Positions 28,549 to 38,576 of a stretch of DNA of 57,430 nt are shown here, piece after piece. A model generated the notes under the pieces. That model was not told the origin of the DNA and searched no databases. It saw only the letters and a program-made list of their open reading frames with translations. This DNA is from Fodinicola feengrottensis. GTDB taxonomy: Bacteria; Actinomycetota; Actinomycetes; Mycobacteriales; HKI-0501. The stretch spans positions 1 through 57,430 of the forward strand of contig NZ_WOTO01000059.1 of the NCBI RefSeq assembly GCF_010993775.1, written 5' to 3'. A program made the translations under genes and the position numbers. The first letter of the stretch is position 1; every line of letters starts with the position of its first letter.

Positions 28549-29537
28549 GTGGCCGGATCGACCATCGAGACCTGGAGACAGGCCATCGAGAGGAACGGTT
28601 TGCACATGGGTATCAGCAGCGGTGTGCTGCAGGCGATCGGGAACACTCCGTTGGTACGGCTGCGCAGGGTCGTACCGTCGGGATGCGCGGAAATCGTGGT
28701 CAAGCTGGAAGGCCAGAACCCGACCGGGAGCATGAAGGACCGAATGGCGCAGGCGATGGTCCGCCGGGCCGAGGCGGATGGACGGCTGCGACCCGGCGAC
28801 ACGGTCGTCGAATACACCAGTGGGAGCACCGGCGCCTCGCTCGCGCTGGTCTGCGCGGCCCGGGACTATCGCCTCCGGATCGTCAGCTCGGACGCTTTCA
28901 GCCAGGACAAACTGAACCAGATGGCGGCTTTTGGCGCCGAGCTGACGGTAGTGCCCAGCGAGCGGGGTCTGATCACCCGCAAGCTCATCCTGACCATGAT
29001 CGAGACCGCCCGGCGGCTCAGCCGGCAACCCCGTACGTACTGGACCGACCAGCTCACCAACACCGACCACATCGCCGGCTACCGGCCGATGGGCGAGGAG
29101 ATCTGGGACCAGACCGGCGGCCGGGTGGACGCCTTTGTCCAGTCCGTCGGTACGACCGCCTCGCTGCTCGGAGCGTCGACCGAACTGCGCGGACATCATC
29201 CGGGGCTGCGGGTCGTCGCGGTTGAGCCGGCCGAGTCCGCGGTGCTGTCCGGCGGCTCGTCCGGCGCCCACCGCATCGAAGGCACCGGGATCGGCTACCT
29301 CCCGCCGATGTGGGACCCGGCAGCGGTGGACGAGATCGTGACCGTCCCGACCGACGCCGCCGAGCTGATGGCCCGGCGGCTGGCACGGGAGGAGGGCCTG
29401 TTCGCCGGCACGTCGTCCGGCGCGAACGTCCTCGCGGCGATCCAGGTCGGGCAGCGGCTGGGACCGACCGCGAGGGTCGCCACCCTGCTGGTGACTCCGG
29501 CTTGAAATACCTGAGCACCAGCGTTTACCAACGCTGA
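28549..29537 (+). CDS. PLP-dependent cysteine synthase-like beta-elimination/replacement enzyme (one frameshift)
   Basis: About 330 residues. AIGNTPLVRLRR, KLEGQNPTGSMKDRMAQAM (PLP lysine in SMKDR) and EYTSGSTGASLALVCA (substrate loop) are classic OAS-TL features. GIGYLPP replaces the usual GIGAGFIP, and GLFAGTSSGANV is the phosphate region. The frame as read stops at 29505, but the conserved end DSGLKYLSTSVYQR lies one base out of frame, so the real end is 29537. GTG 28549 (MAGSTIETW) or ATG 28606 (MGISSGVLQ) may be the start. It could be a cysteine synthase, a cystathionine beta-synthase or a specialised paralogue. Confidence 0.85.
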
Positions 29538-29545
29538 GCGCAAGG

Positions 29546-30654
29546 TCAGGCAGGCGGCAGCGGCAGCGGCAGCGGCAGCGGCGTCGGGAATGGGGGCGGG
29601 GGCCGCGGCGGAATGCGTACAAGGGCAGGACGGGTGCGGGTCCCATTGGCGGCGGCGGATGACCGCGCCGCCGGCGGTGAGTTCCAGGGAAGCGGGAGCG
29701 GGCGGCGGGGCGGCCGCCGTCCAGGTGTTCCAGGACTTGTTCGGCGGCGAGGCCGACCGCGGTGGGGGTGGTGGCGACCGAGCACGGGTCAGGTGGCACG
29801 TCGGTGCGTACGGCTGAGCTGGCGAGTTGGGCGGCGATGGCCGGCCAACCCGGGTCGCGGTCCGTCCGGGTGAGTTCCACGCAGCCGGGGCAGGCGGTCC
29901 GGCCGCGCACGGTCAACGGGCCGACCACGGCCATGCCGTCGCGAGCGCCGAGCGCGAGTTGGGCGCGAGACCGGCGCACCAGCAGCGGTTCGGCGCGGTG
30001 GCGGCGCCCACCGGGCCGGCGATGATGGCCAGGTCGGGGACTGTCCAGCCGGGGAAGGGGCGCAGGTCGGCTTCCGGCGCGACGGCCCAGACGGCGTCGG
30101 CGAGGGCGGTGCCGCGAGGGCGACCTTCGTCGTCGCTACGCAGGCCCGCCGGCATGGCCTCGAACAGTCGAGCCTGGCCGGTGGCGTGGATCCAGAGCCG
30201 GTGCACGCCGGACGCGGCCAACGCCGACGCCAGCGGGCCAACGAACCGAGGGTCGCCGTAGAGGACGACCCGTTTGCGCGTCCGTTGGCTCAGCGTTTCG
30301 CCGGCGAGCGTGCCGTGCCGCCGGACCAGCGCCGCGAGCTCGCCGCGCAGGTGCCGGCGGATGGCGCTGGGCATCCGGGACGGCAGGTCGCCAGCGGGGT
30401 CGTGGTCGGTGACCGCGGCACAGATCCGCAGCGCTTCCAGCAACTCGTTGACGTTTTCCGCGGGCACGCCCGCATCATCCAGGGCACACGCTTCGTACGG
30501 CCGCATCGCTGTGGGCGCCGTCCAGCAGCGCGAGCACCTCGGCGGCCCCGGACGGGAGTTCGGCCAGCACCACCGAGCGGTCCGGGTCGGTGCCGAGCTG
30601 GAGCGTACGGCCGTCGCGCCACAGCGCCCGGATCGGAATCAGCGTGCGTCCCAC
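29546..30654 (-). CDS. TOMM cyclodehydratase / leader-peptide-binding-like (ThiF-type) protein (several frameshifts)
   Basis: About 365 residues when joined. Starts GRTLIPIRALWRDGRTLQLG, then a RiPP-recognition-like N-terminus (VVLAELPSGAAEVLALLDG), a ThiF-like middle (RVVLYGDPRFVGPLASALAA) and CPGCVELTRTDRDPGWPAIA; its CPGC pairs with a C-terminal WDPHPSCPC to make the structural zinc site typical of cyclodehydratase C-proteins and E1-like enzymes. Frame changes near 30500, 29985 and 29720. The 3' end is a (ggcagc)n microsatellite (29554-29582), so the last residues are uncertain; TGA 29546 is my best guess. No precursor peptide or dehydrogenase is nearby, so a RiPP product is not implied. 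Confidence 0.65.
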
Positions 30655-30742
30655 CGCGGCGCCCCCTTCGGATCGTGGCGGGCGTGCCGTTCGGTCACGC
30701 CGTCATCGCACAGCGTGCCAGTCCGCGATGGGTCGATCCGGG

Positions 30743-30770
30743 TTTTCCACAGGACGACTTTGTGTCCACA
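30743..30770. promoter_or_regulatory. two DnaA-box-like 9-mers
   Basis: ttttccaca (30743-30751) and gtgtccaca (30762-30770), each one or two bases from TTATCCACA / TTGTCCACA. They lie 19 bp apart in the gap between the TOMM-like gene and DUF5679. See also 31394-31471. Confidence 0.4.
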
Positions 30771-30865
30771 GGGCAGTGGAAAGCACGGTGGGCGAGTGGT
30801 CTCGCGACCACCCGCCCACCGTTTTGGTGCGACAGGGACAGTTGGTTATCCGTCCCCGAATGGAA

Positions 30866-31018
30866 TCAGGCCTTGCCCAGAATGCGGTTCATTTTGGTGC
30901 CGCAAACAGGGCAAGTGCCTTTCGCCATCCGACGTCCTGAGTCGCTGACGCTAACTTCACCGGAGAAGTCACGCTTCTCCTTGCACTTGACGCAGTATCC
31001 GTTGTAGGTCTCGGCCAC
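30866..31018 (-). CDS. DUF5679 small zinc-ribbon protein
   Basis: 50 residues from GTG 31018 with a strong ggagg site seven bases upstream. AETYNGYCVKCKEKRDFSGE then GTCPVCGTKMNRILG: two CxxC knuckles, the DUF5679 pattern conserved across actinobacteria. An in-frame upstream ATG (31054) is less likely. Probably a structural zinc protein; unknown role. Confidence 0.9.
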   Translation of the reverse strand: MAETYNGYCVKCKEKRDFSGEVSVSDSGRRMAKGTCPVCGTKMNRILGKA

Positions 31019-31047
31019 GTCGCCTCCTCTACCTCTCGATTCCCCCG

Positions 31048-31065
31048 CTGTCACGCGTGTGACAG
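31048..31065. promoter_or_regulatory. inverted repeat in the DUF5679 promoter region
   Basis: ctgtcac-gcgt-gtgacag: perfect 7-bp arms, 4-base centre, 30 bp upstream of the DUF5679 start. An operator-like half-site, TGTCAC, is the core of the dyad. Confidence 0.4.
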
Positions 31066-31606
31066 GGCCGATCGCACAGTACCGTCGTTCTCGCGTTCCG
31101 GCCGCTTGAGGTGGCCCTAATCGCTGGGCGAGTCGCGATTCAGCGGATTTTCCGGTAACGCGGAGGGGGTGCGTTAGGGATCATTCGGCGGTCATTTCCG
31201 GATGAATTTCCGGCTGACCACAACGAATTTCCGGCACTGAAGAGGTGTCGAGAGACACAAAAACAGAGTCCCCGGCTAACAACGCCTTCCCGCTGCCTTC
31301 CCCTTGCATCGGGCCGGTGTTCTCGCCGAGGACTCCGCTGTTAAGGACGCTAGGGCGAAGGACGGCTGGCGTCAATGCAAGACCTCCACAGCCTGTGGAT
31401 AACCCTGTGGACGGGGTGGGGACAGTGACCGGCGCCACTGTGGACGGGTCGGTGCACGACCCTGTGGACACAGCTGAAGTTCACCCAGCGTTTTTACCTT
31501 CTGACCTGCGTAAACACTACGCACCGGCTGTGTACGAGAAAAAGTTTGCGGCTTTGCCGGCCGGGTTGATCGATGAAGTGCGATCTGAGCCACTACCTTG
31601 GGTTTC
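31066..31606. promoter_or_regulatory. 541-bp intergenic region with repeated motifs and DnaA-like boxes
   Basis: No gene seen. It contains four tttccgg motifs (31149, 31195, 31207, 31228), two of them inside the 11-mer gaatttccggc at 31205-31215 and 31226-31236, exactly 21 bp apart (two helical turns). Further on are four DnaA-box-like 9-mers: tgtggataa (31394, exact complement of TTATCCACA), tgtggacgg (31406), tgtggacgg (31439) and tgtggacac (31463). Divergent promoters for DUF5679 and the YgjP-type protease must lie here. Confidence 0.5.
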
Positions 31607-32248
31607 GTGACCGGCACCAGGCCGACGGCCGGGGCGTCTGTGCAGCAACGGGAAGAGCCGCGGCGGGACGCGCCGGATGCCGCCATGCCAGGGACCCTGC
31701 CAGCGACCACTTCAACGGGTGGGCAAACCGGTCTGCCGGTGGAGGTGCGCCGCAGCCGGCGTCGGCGCCGGACGGTGTCCGCGTACGAGGACGACGGCCG
31801 GGTGGTCGTGTTGCTGCCGGCCAGCTTCACCAAGGCCCAGGAGCGCGAGTGGGTGGACCGGATGGTTGCCCGACTGGCTGCCCGAAGGCGCCGTCAGCCG
31901 GCCAGTGACCAGGAGCTGTTGGCCCGCGCGGTCGAGCTCGGCCGCCGCTATCTGGATGGCGCCCGCCCGGTTAGCGTCCGGTGGGTCACCAACCAGCGCA
32001 CGCGGTGGGGCTCCTGCACGCCGACGGACCGTACGATCCGGCTCTCCGATCGGCTCGCGGACATGCCGACCTGGGTGGTCGACTACGTGCTGCTGCATGA
32101 ACTTGCGCACTTGCGGGTGCCCGATCACAGCGCCAAGTTCTGGCGGCTGCTGGAGGCGTATCCGCGGACCGAGCGCGCGCGGGGCTACCTGGAGGGTGTG
32201 GCGGCTGCCGCGGGACTGGACATCGGCGAGGACGACGAGAGCGAATAG
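31607..32248 (+). CDS. YgjP-type (DUF45) M48-like metallopeptidase
   Basis: 213 residues from GTG 31607. The Pro/Thr-rich N-terminal ~45 residues are poorly conserved, so an internal start is possible. Core: VSVRWVTNQRTRWGSCTPTD and the zinc site VLLHELAHLRVPDHSAKFW (HELAH with downstream His and FW), as in YgjP/SprT-like proteases. Cytoplasmic; possible DNA-protein crosslink or unknown proteolysis. Abuts the GH20 gene with no gap, tail to tail. Confidence 0.9.
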   Translation: MTGTRPTAGASVQQREEPRRDAPDAAMPGTLPATTSTGGQTGLPVEVRRSRRRRRTVSAYEDDGRVVVLLPASFTKAQEREWVDRMVARLAARRRRQPASDQELLARAVELGRRYLDGARPVSVRWVTNQRTRWGSCTPTDRTIRLSDRLADMPTWVVDYVLLHELAHLRVPDHSAKFWRLLEAYPRTERARGYLEGVAAAAGLDIGEDDESE

Positions 32249-34613
32249 TCACCAGCTGATCCAGCCTGTCCAAGCGCCGTTGGTCTGCTGGAACGTGGTG
32301 TAGTACGAGCCGTTCCCGCCGAGGGTGAACAGCTCCGGCCGCCCGTCCGCGTTGCGGCCGGAGGCCAGCTGCTCCAGGTCGCTGCCGCCGTACGACGCCC
32401 ACGACTGGAAGATGCCGTTGGGGTCGCTGAACCGGCCCCATCCGGCGAAGTCGCCGCCGAGGGCGTACACGTCGAATCCGACGCCGGTGTTCGCCCGTGG
32501 TGGCGCGCAGGTCGCTGCCGCCGAGTGAGCCGTCCCAGCCGGACCAGGACCCGTCGCCGTTGCGGTATTTCTGGTACAGCACCCCGTCGCCGCCGACGGC
32601 GAAGACCCGTACCTGCCCGGAGGGGCTGGTCGCGGCCGAGATCGCCTGTAGCTGCGAGCCGCCGAGCGAGGGGTCCCAGGTGCTCCAGGATCCGTCCGGC
32701 TGCTGGGCGCTCTGGTAAAGCACCTGGTTGCTGCCCAGCGCGAAGAGATGGACGACGCCTTGACCGTCCGTGGCGGCTGCTATCCCGCGGACGTTATTGC
32801 CGCCCGGTGCGCTCGACCAGGGTTGCCAGCCGTCGTCGTCTGGACTGGACGCTGACCGCGACCCGGCCGTACGGGCCGACCGCGAACACCTCGACCTGAC
32901 CGTCGCCGTTGACGGCGGCCGAGATGGCGCTGTAGCCGCTGCCGCCGAGCGAGGTCCATCCGCCCCAACCACCGTTCGGGGTGTTCTGCTGGCGTACGGA
33001 CACCGTGCCGCCGTCGCCGGCCGCGAAGACCATCATCCGGCCGTCCGGCCCGCGGACCGACGCCATCGATTCACCCAGTGGCACCGGGCTGCCGACGTTT
33101 TCCATGATCTGCTGGAAAGTCGCGTACGACGTGGTGGGTTTCGGGGATCCCCAGGTCTGTTGGGCGAGTATTCGCAGGGTCGGCCAAATGCCGACCGCGA
33201 CCTGGTCTTCGGTCTGCTGGCGCGGTGAGTCGCACCAGAGGCTGAGCTGGGCGCCGAGCAGACTGCCGGCGTTGGTCGGACTCATCGACCGGTTGCCGTC
33301 GAACATCAACAGGTTCCAGTTCTGGTAAAGCGTGGGATTGTCGGGTTTCGCGCCGCCCAGCACGTAATAGAGCACGGTGGTGCCGGCCGCGCCCGCGTGC
33401 CAGCTCGCGTTCATCACCGGATTTCCGTTGGCCACCAACTGATCCGGGCCGAGCAGGTTCGTACCGCCACCGTTCCGTTCCAGTAGTCGATCGCGATGCC
33501 GGCCGCGAGCGGCACCTCGGGGTGCGGATCGGTGGTCAGCTGGTCATTCCACATCCGCAGGGTTTTGCCGCTGCCCTGGACGAGAGTCGCCATACTGTTG
33601 ACGAAGTCATAGAAAGTGTCGATCGCGGGCGCGTTGGGACCCCAGTGGGAATGCGCGTAATTCACCAGCGACGGATAGGCGGCGTAATTCTGCACGTATT
33701 CGTCAGCGCCCAGATCCCAGTACTTGCCGGGAAAAAGTGGCAGGTATTCGCGTACGATCGAGGCCAGCAGGTCGCGCGCGGCCGGGTTGGCGATGTCGAT
33801 GGCGCCGTTGGCGGCCGGCACGATCGCCAGGTTCTGGTAGTCCGGATCGTTGAGCAACGCGGCCAGATGGCTCGGCATGTCAAACTCCGGCACCACCGTG
33901 ATGTGATAGCGGCCAGCCAGCGTGACCAGGTCGGAGATCTGCTGTTTCGTGTAGTGCTCAGACGAAACGATCCCCGGCACGGTCGAGCTTTCCACCCGGA
34001 ATGCCTCGTTGTCGGACAGGTGCAGGTGCAGCAGGTTCAGCTTCAGGTAGGCCATGTCCTGAATTTCTCGCTGCAGCCACGGCACCGTGTAGATCTTTCG
34101 GGCCACGTCGACGCTGAAACCGCGTTCCGGGCTGGCCGGCCAGTCGGTGGCGGTGCCGGCCGGCAGCTGTGTCTGTTGGCGCAGCAGCTGCAGGATCGTA
34201 CGCGTGCCGTTGAAAACTCCGGTGTCCGTACGAGCGGCAACCGTCAGCGTCGCGCCGGTCGTCAGCGCATAGCTCTCGGACTGCGTCGGCGTTGCGGTGG
34301 CGCTGAGGCTCAACACGATGTCACCGGGCTGCGCGGACGAGGCCGGCCCGGACACCTGCTGTACCGCGCGGCCGGTCAGGGTGGCCAGGTCCGTGTCGAA
34401 AGTCGCGGCGGTGCCGGCCAAGGCCGTCGAATCGACCACCAGTCGGCTCGATGTCGCCCACTGGTAGTCGTTGCCCGTCCCAGCCGTCCACTGCCGCAGG
34501 GGCTGGTACGACAGTGGGCATCTTGGTGGCGGCGCTGCCGTGCACCGGCGTGGCCAGCAGCGCGCGGTCGCGGCGAGCAGCGCGGCGACCATCGCTCGTA
34601 CGGACGTTGACAT
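32249..34613 (-). CDS. secreted GH20 beta-N-acetylhexosaminidase with C-terminal PLL-like propeller (several frameshifts)
   Basis: About 785 residues. Signal peptide from ATG 34613 (MSTSVRAMVAALLAATA). GH20 N-domain (GDIVLSLSATAT, YALTTGATLTVAARTDTGVF), then the catalytic barrel: FSVDVARKIYTVPWLQREIQ, LHLHLSDNEAFRVES, VVPEFDMPSH and WDLGADEYVQNYA with the Asp-Glu pair (usual form GGDE). The C-terminus has at least five repeats of ~45 residues of the type GSWSTWDPSLGGSQLQAISA ending VFAVGGDGVLYQ, typical of a PLL/fucose-lectin-like beta-propeller. Frame changes near 34530, 33450, 32830 and 32480. Probably processes chitin or peptidoglycan GlcNAc residues outside the cell. Confidence 0.87.
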
Positions 34614-34741
34614 GAAATTGCCTCCCGCGCGCCGAAACACGACCGGACGAGTCGGGAGGCAGTGTAAGAGAGTGGTCTACTCCATGGAAGTGACATTTGC
34701 CATCAAGTCGCGGACGGATCCTTTCCGCAAGCGGCCACGGT

Positions 34742-35759
34742 TCACTCGATCAGCCCCAGCCGCCGCGCGGCCGCGCCGGCGGCGAACCTGGTCGACACCA
34801 TCAAGATGTCCATGATGGCGGAGATCTCCCGTCGTACGGTTCGAAGGCTCGCGTCGGTGCGACGGGCGATCGCCTCGTCTTTGAGGCCCAGCACCATCAA
34901 CCGCAGGATTCGCACCTGCCGTTGGGAAATCACCGGCCCGGCGGTCTCTGACACCTGCCTTGCCGATGTCCGGCCGGCTGTCACCTGGATCGGCGTGGCT
35001 CTTTCCCAGAGCAGCTCGAAATAGTTCCGCAGCACGCGGATCAGGGTGGGGGAGCGCACCAGCATCGCGGTGCTCACTCCGGTGTCGGTGAGCGGCACCA
35101 GCGCGGCCGTGTCGTCCACAATCTTCAGCTTGAGCGGCAACCGGGGGACCACTCGCGCCTCTTCGCCAGCGATCACCCCGGTGGCGAGGATGGCCTGCCC
35201 GACCGGATGGTCGAAATACTCGGCTTCGTAGACCGCTCGGCAGCGAACCTGGTGCTGGGAAGGAAAAATCGGTGGCGCGGCCACCGACTCGGTCGGCACG
35301 CATGGGAATGTGTACGTGTCCAGAACCATGAAGTCCTGCTGTGCGAGGCTCATCAGGCCGGTGGCGAGGCCGGCGATTTCCCGCGGATCGGTGATGATCC
35401 GTACCAGCTGATCGGTGGCGTCGCCGCCATCGCGGGCGCGTTGGTTTTGTATGTCGCTCAGCTGTTGGAAAGACGCCCGCACCCGGCTTTGCTGGCGGGA
35501 CAGTTTCCTTTCGGTGGCAAGTAAAAACACTCTGTAGGGCGTCCAATGGATGGGCCGCGACCACCTGGTCGGGTTCGCGTGGATCGACGAAGGCGAGGCC
35601 AAGTGCGGTCAGGTCTTCCAGCACTTCGGCGCCGCCGAGCTCTTCGGCCGCCGCTCTTACGGACAGCTCCCGATCCTCGAGAAGTCGCAGGTAGGACGGT
35701 GTGATCGTGGGCGCGAGCTCGGCGATCAGGTCGGTAGCCCAGACATTGTCAGTGACCAT
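34742..35759 (-). CDS. LuxR-type HTH regulator (one frameshift)
   Basis: About 338 residues. The C-terminal LuxR/GerE-like HTH is ISQRQVRILRLMVLGLKDEA then IARRTDASLRTVRREISAIM. A middle domain (about residues 100-260) includes QLVRIITDPREIAGLATGLM and a helical linker (RQQSRVRASFQQL). The N-terminus (ELSVRAAAEELGGAEVLEDL) resembles a TrmB/helical module. Frame change near 35530. This architecture is common for actinomycete LuxR-like regulators next to secreted hydrolase genes. Divergent from the CHAP and SpoIID genes (133 bp between starts). Confidence 0.8.
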
Positions 35760-35892
35760 CAATTCTCCTGAAGTCAATGGCACAAACCTGCCAGCTGGCT
35801 ATTGCGCCCTGCTGGAGTTCCGAACTCGATGGTTGCCTTGGCGCCGGCCGGCGAGCGAATCCGGCCGACTCCGCCGAGATTGCGAGGCACAG

Positions 35893-36493
35893 ATGGCAAG
35901 ACAGCGAACAACCCGATTCGTCGGCGTGTTGCTCGGCACGCTGGCCGCGGTGGCGATGGCCGTCACTGCGACCAGCAGCTCGGCGTACGCGGACTCCAGT
36001 TCTTGCCGCCCCGGCAAAAGCCACCCGCGCTGGCATTCGGAGCATGGCGAACGCGCAGGTCGGCAAGAGCTGCACGTCGTTCACCACCGCGGGCGGCACG
36101 TCCGCCTGCCAGAACTGGTGGTGCGCGGTATTCGCCAGCTGGGTCTGGCGGCACGCCGGAGTCACGCCAGCGCCGACCACCTGGGTGGCCACCGACGTCG
36201 GCACCTGGGGCAAGGCGCATCACGTTTTCAAGGCGCGGCCGGCTGGCCAGCGCGGCAATCCGCTGGTCGGTGACATCGTCGTCTTCGGTCAGCCCGGCGC
36301 TGGTACGGGTGGCCACGTGGGCATCGTGACCGCGGTTTACAGCAATGGATACATCGACACCATGAATGGCGACTACGGCTCCGGAGGTCCTGGCAGCACG
36401 CACGTCGTGAAGAGCCACATCAATCCGATAACCGCCCGCTCGGGTGGCAGCAACTGGCTGATTTCCGGCTACGTCAGCCCGCCCGGGGTCTGA
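35893..36493 (+). CDS. secreted CHAP-domain amidase/endopeptidase (one frameshift)
   Basis: About 200 residues. ATG 35893, signal peptide RQRTTRFVGVLLGTLAAVAM through AYA. The mature part has NWWCAVFASWVWRHAGV (catalytic Cys), GNPLVGDIVVFGQPGAGTGG and HVGIVTAVYSNGYIDTMNGD (catalytic His). CHAP enzymes cut peptidoglycan cross-links or stems. Frame change near 36030. Precedes the SpoIID-domain gene by 57 bp on the same strand, probably an operon. Confidence 0.85.
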
Positions 36494-36550
36494 TTCGCGG
36501 TGAACCGCCGGCCGGGTGCCGGCGGTTCCCCTTTCCACGAAGGTGAATCG

Positions 36551-37200
36551 ATGAAAAGAAAACTCTTCGCTGTCGCGGCGATGACATTGGCGTTCCTGGT
36601 CGCTGGTACGAGTGCGGCAACCGCGGACACCGGACCCGGTGCCAGCAGTGGTGCCGGTGAAGCCGCGGTGGCCGCCACCGGTTGTGGTGGCTTCCATTCC
36701 GAGACCAGACCGCCGACCACCATTCACGTTTTGCTTAGGTCCCAACGCAAAGTCGTGGCGGTGCCATTCCAGACGTACGTCGACAACGTGTTGCCGAACG
36801 AATGGATCGCCAGCTGGAAGGCGCAGTCGCTCTATGCCGGCGCGGTGGCCGTGAAAACTTTCGCCTGGTATTGGGCGAACCACTCGTCTGGGCACAGCTA
36901 CGGCGGCAAGTGCTACGACGTCGACGACACCACCAGCTACCAGGTCTACAAGGCTGGCAGCGCCAACGCGAACACGACTGCGGCCGTGAAAGCGACCTGG
37001 AAGGTGTGCTCGCCCGCGAAGGCGGCGTGGTCTTCGCGAGCCAGTACCGCGCCGGCACCCGCGGCCAGGCTTGTACGACCGGCCAGGGAACCAACATCAT
37101 GCACCAGTGGGCCTCGCAGACCTGCGCGCTGCAGGGCCACAACTACAGCTACATGCTGGGCATCTACTACCCGCACATCACGCTGGGCACCACGACCTGA
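36551..37200 (+). CDS. secreted SpoIID/LytB-domain protein (one frameshift)
   Basis: About 216 residues. Signal peptide KRKLFAVAAMTLAFLVAGTS. SpoIID core: YVDNVLPNEWIASWKAQSLY then AGAVAVKTFAWYWANH, containing the conserved Glu; six or more cysteines lie in the mature part (TGCGGF, GKCYDVDDTT, GQACTTG, QTCALQGHNY), suggesting disulfides. Frame change near 37005. SpoIID-domain enzymes are lytic transglycosylases. With the CHAP and GH20 genes it forms a secreted cell-wall set. ATG 36551 has aaggtg 5-10 bases upstream. Confidence 0.87.
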
Positions 37201-37334
37201 TCGACGTAAGGCCGGCGGGCGACCGCCGGCCTTACCCGGCCGAAAATGGATCCACATCAAGGCGACTCCTCAAGAGTGCCCAAGCGTGGAATGTGATCCT
37301 AAAGAAAACCTCAACAGGCGCCAGGCTGATACGT

Positions 37335-38576
37335 CTAAAGGTTTTTCAGGTCGTCGGCGAGGCCGTCCAGGCCGTCGTCGTCCTGGCCGCGTACGAACGC
37401 TTCGGGGTCGTCGAGATCGTCGGAGGAGGGCAGCAGGTCCGGGTGGCCCCAGATCGCGTCCCGGCCTTCGACGCCGCGCACCTCGGTTAGCGTCTTCCAG
37501 AGCACCGCCGCCTCGCGCAACTTGCGCGGCCGCATCTCCAGGCCAACCAGGGTGGCGAAGGTCTGCTCCGCCGGCCCACCGGACGCGCGTCGCCGTCGGA
37601 ACGCCTCACCGAGCGCGGACAGCCCCGGCAACCGGTCCCCGGCGGCCGCCTCGACGATCATCGTCACCCAGCCCTCGACCAGCGCCAACGCGGTTTCCAA
37701 GCGGGCCAGCGCGGCTTTCTGTTCAGGTGTGTCGTTGGGCGTGAACATGCCGCCGGCCAGCGAGTTCTGCAGGGACTCCAAGTTGGTCGGGTCCAGTTGC
37801 TCCGGGTCGATCGACGACATCGCGTCCTCGATCGCCTCCCGGTCGACGCTGATGCCGCGCGCGTACGCGTCGACGGAGTTGAGCAGGTGTGCCCGCAGCC
37901 ACGGCACGTGCTCGAAGAGCCGCCGCTGGTGCGCCGCCTCGCGCAGTGCCACGTAGAGCCGCACCTCGTCGCCGGAGCGCTCCAGACCCTCGGCGAAGGT
38001 GTCGATGTTCGCCGGCAGCAGCGCCGCCACGCCGGGCGGGCCGAGCGGCACGCCGATGTCCGAGGAGGTGAGCACCTCCGCGGACAGCTGGCCGAGGCCG
38101 GTCCCCACCTGCTGCCCGAACGCCATTCCGCCAATGCCGTCCAGCAGCCCGCGCATCGGCCCGAGCTGCTCGGCCATGCCTTCCGGGAGCGAGCCGGAGG
38201 TGGCCGCCACCACCCGCGACGCGACCGGGTCGCAGAGCTGTTTCCACACCGGCAGGGTCTCGCCGATCCACTCCAGCGTCGTCCAGGCCGCGGTCGTACG
38301 CGCGCCCGAAGGCAGCGTCGTGACCGGGTCGATCCAGACGTCGGCGAGCCTTATCGCGTCCGCTGCCGAGGTACGCTCAGCGGCAGTCAGGGAACGGTCC
38401 GTCGGCCGGGCGACCTGCTCGGCGATCTGCTGGGCCAGCGTCCAGTTGACCGGGCCGTCGGAGGTGCCGGCGGTGGCGAACATCTGCTGAAGCTGGGCCA
38501 GGAACGCCTGCATCTGGCCGGGGTCGTTCGGATCTGGCATGCCGGGGAAACCCGGTGGGGTGGGAGGAGTGGTCAC
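37335..38576 (-). CDS. DUF2342 zinc-dependent metalloprotease family protein
   Basis: 413 residues, uninterrupted. N-terminal Pro/Gly segment (PPGFPGMPDPNDPGQMQAFL), then RLADVWIDPVTTLPSGARTT, GVPLGPPGVAALLPANI and LYVALREAAHQRRLFEHVPW, the REAAHQRLF motif of this putative metallopeptidase family, and VEGWVTMIVEAAAGDRLPGL. Homologue of Rv3195 and located accordingly, divergent from the SDR gene. Biochemical activity in the family is assumed from motifs more than shown. Confidence 0.88.
   Translation of the reverse strand: MTTPPTPPGFPGMPDPNDPGQMQAFLAQLQQMFATAGTSDGPVNWTLAQQIAEQVARPTDRSLTAAERTSAADAIRLADVWIDPVTTLPSGARTTAAWTTLEWIGETLPVWKQLCDPVASRVVAATSGSLPEGMAEQLGPMRGLLDGIGGMAFGQQVGTGLGQLSAEVLTSSDIGVPLGPPGVAALLPANIDTFAEGLERSGDEVRLYVALREAAHQRRLFEHVPWLRAHLLNSVDAYARGISVDREAIEDAMSSIDPEQLDPTNLESLQNSLAGGMFTPNDTPEQKAALARLETALALVEGWVTMIVEAAAGDRLPGLSALGEAFRRRRASGGPAEQTFATLVGLEMRPRKLREAAVLWKTLTEVRGVEGRDAIWGHPDLLPSSDDLDDPEAFVRGQDDDGLDGLADDLKNL

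Noticed and set aside
29554..29582. ggcagc microsatellite as a possible CRISPR or functional array
   Set aside because: Simple 6-bp tandem repeat at a gene's Ala/Pro-coding 3' end; no spacers. No CRISPR array was seen in the window.
28291..29979. 562-codon minus-strand ORF
   Set aside because: Mostly the antisense of the cysteine-synthase gene and HxlR; only its first ~95 residues belong to the TOMM-like protein.
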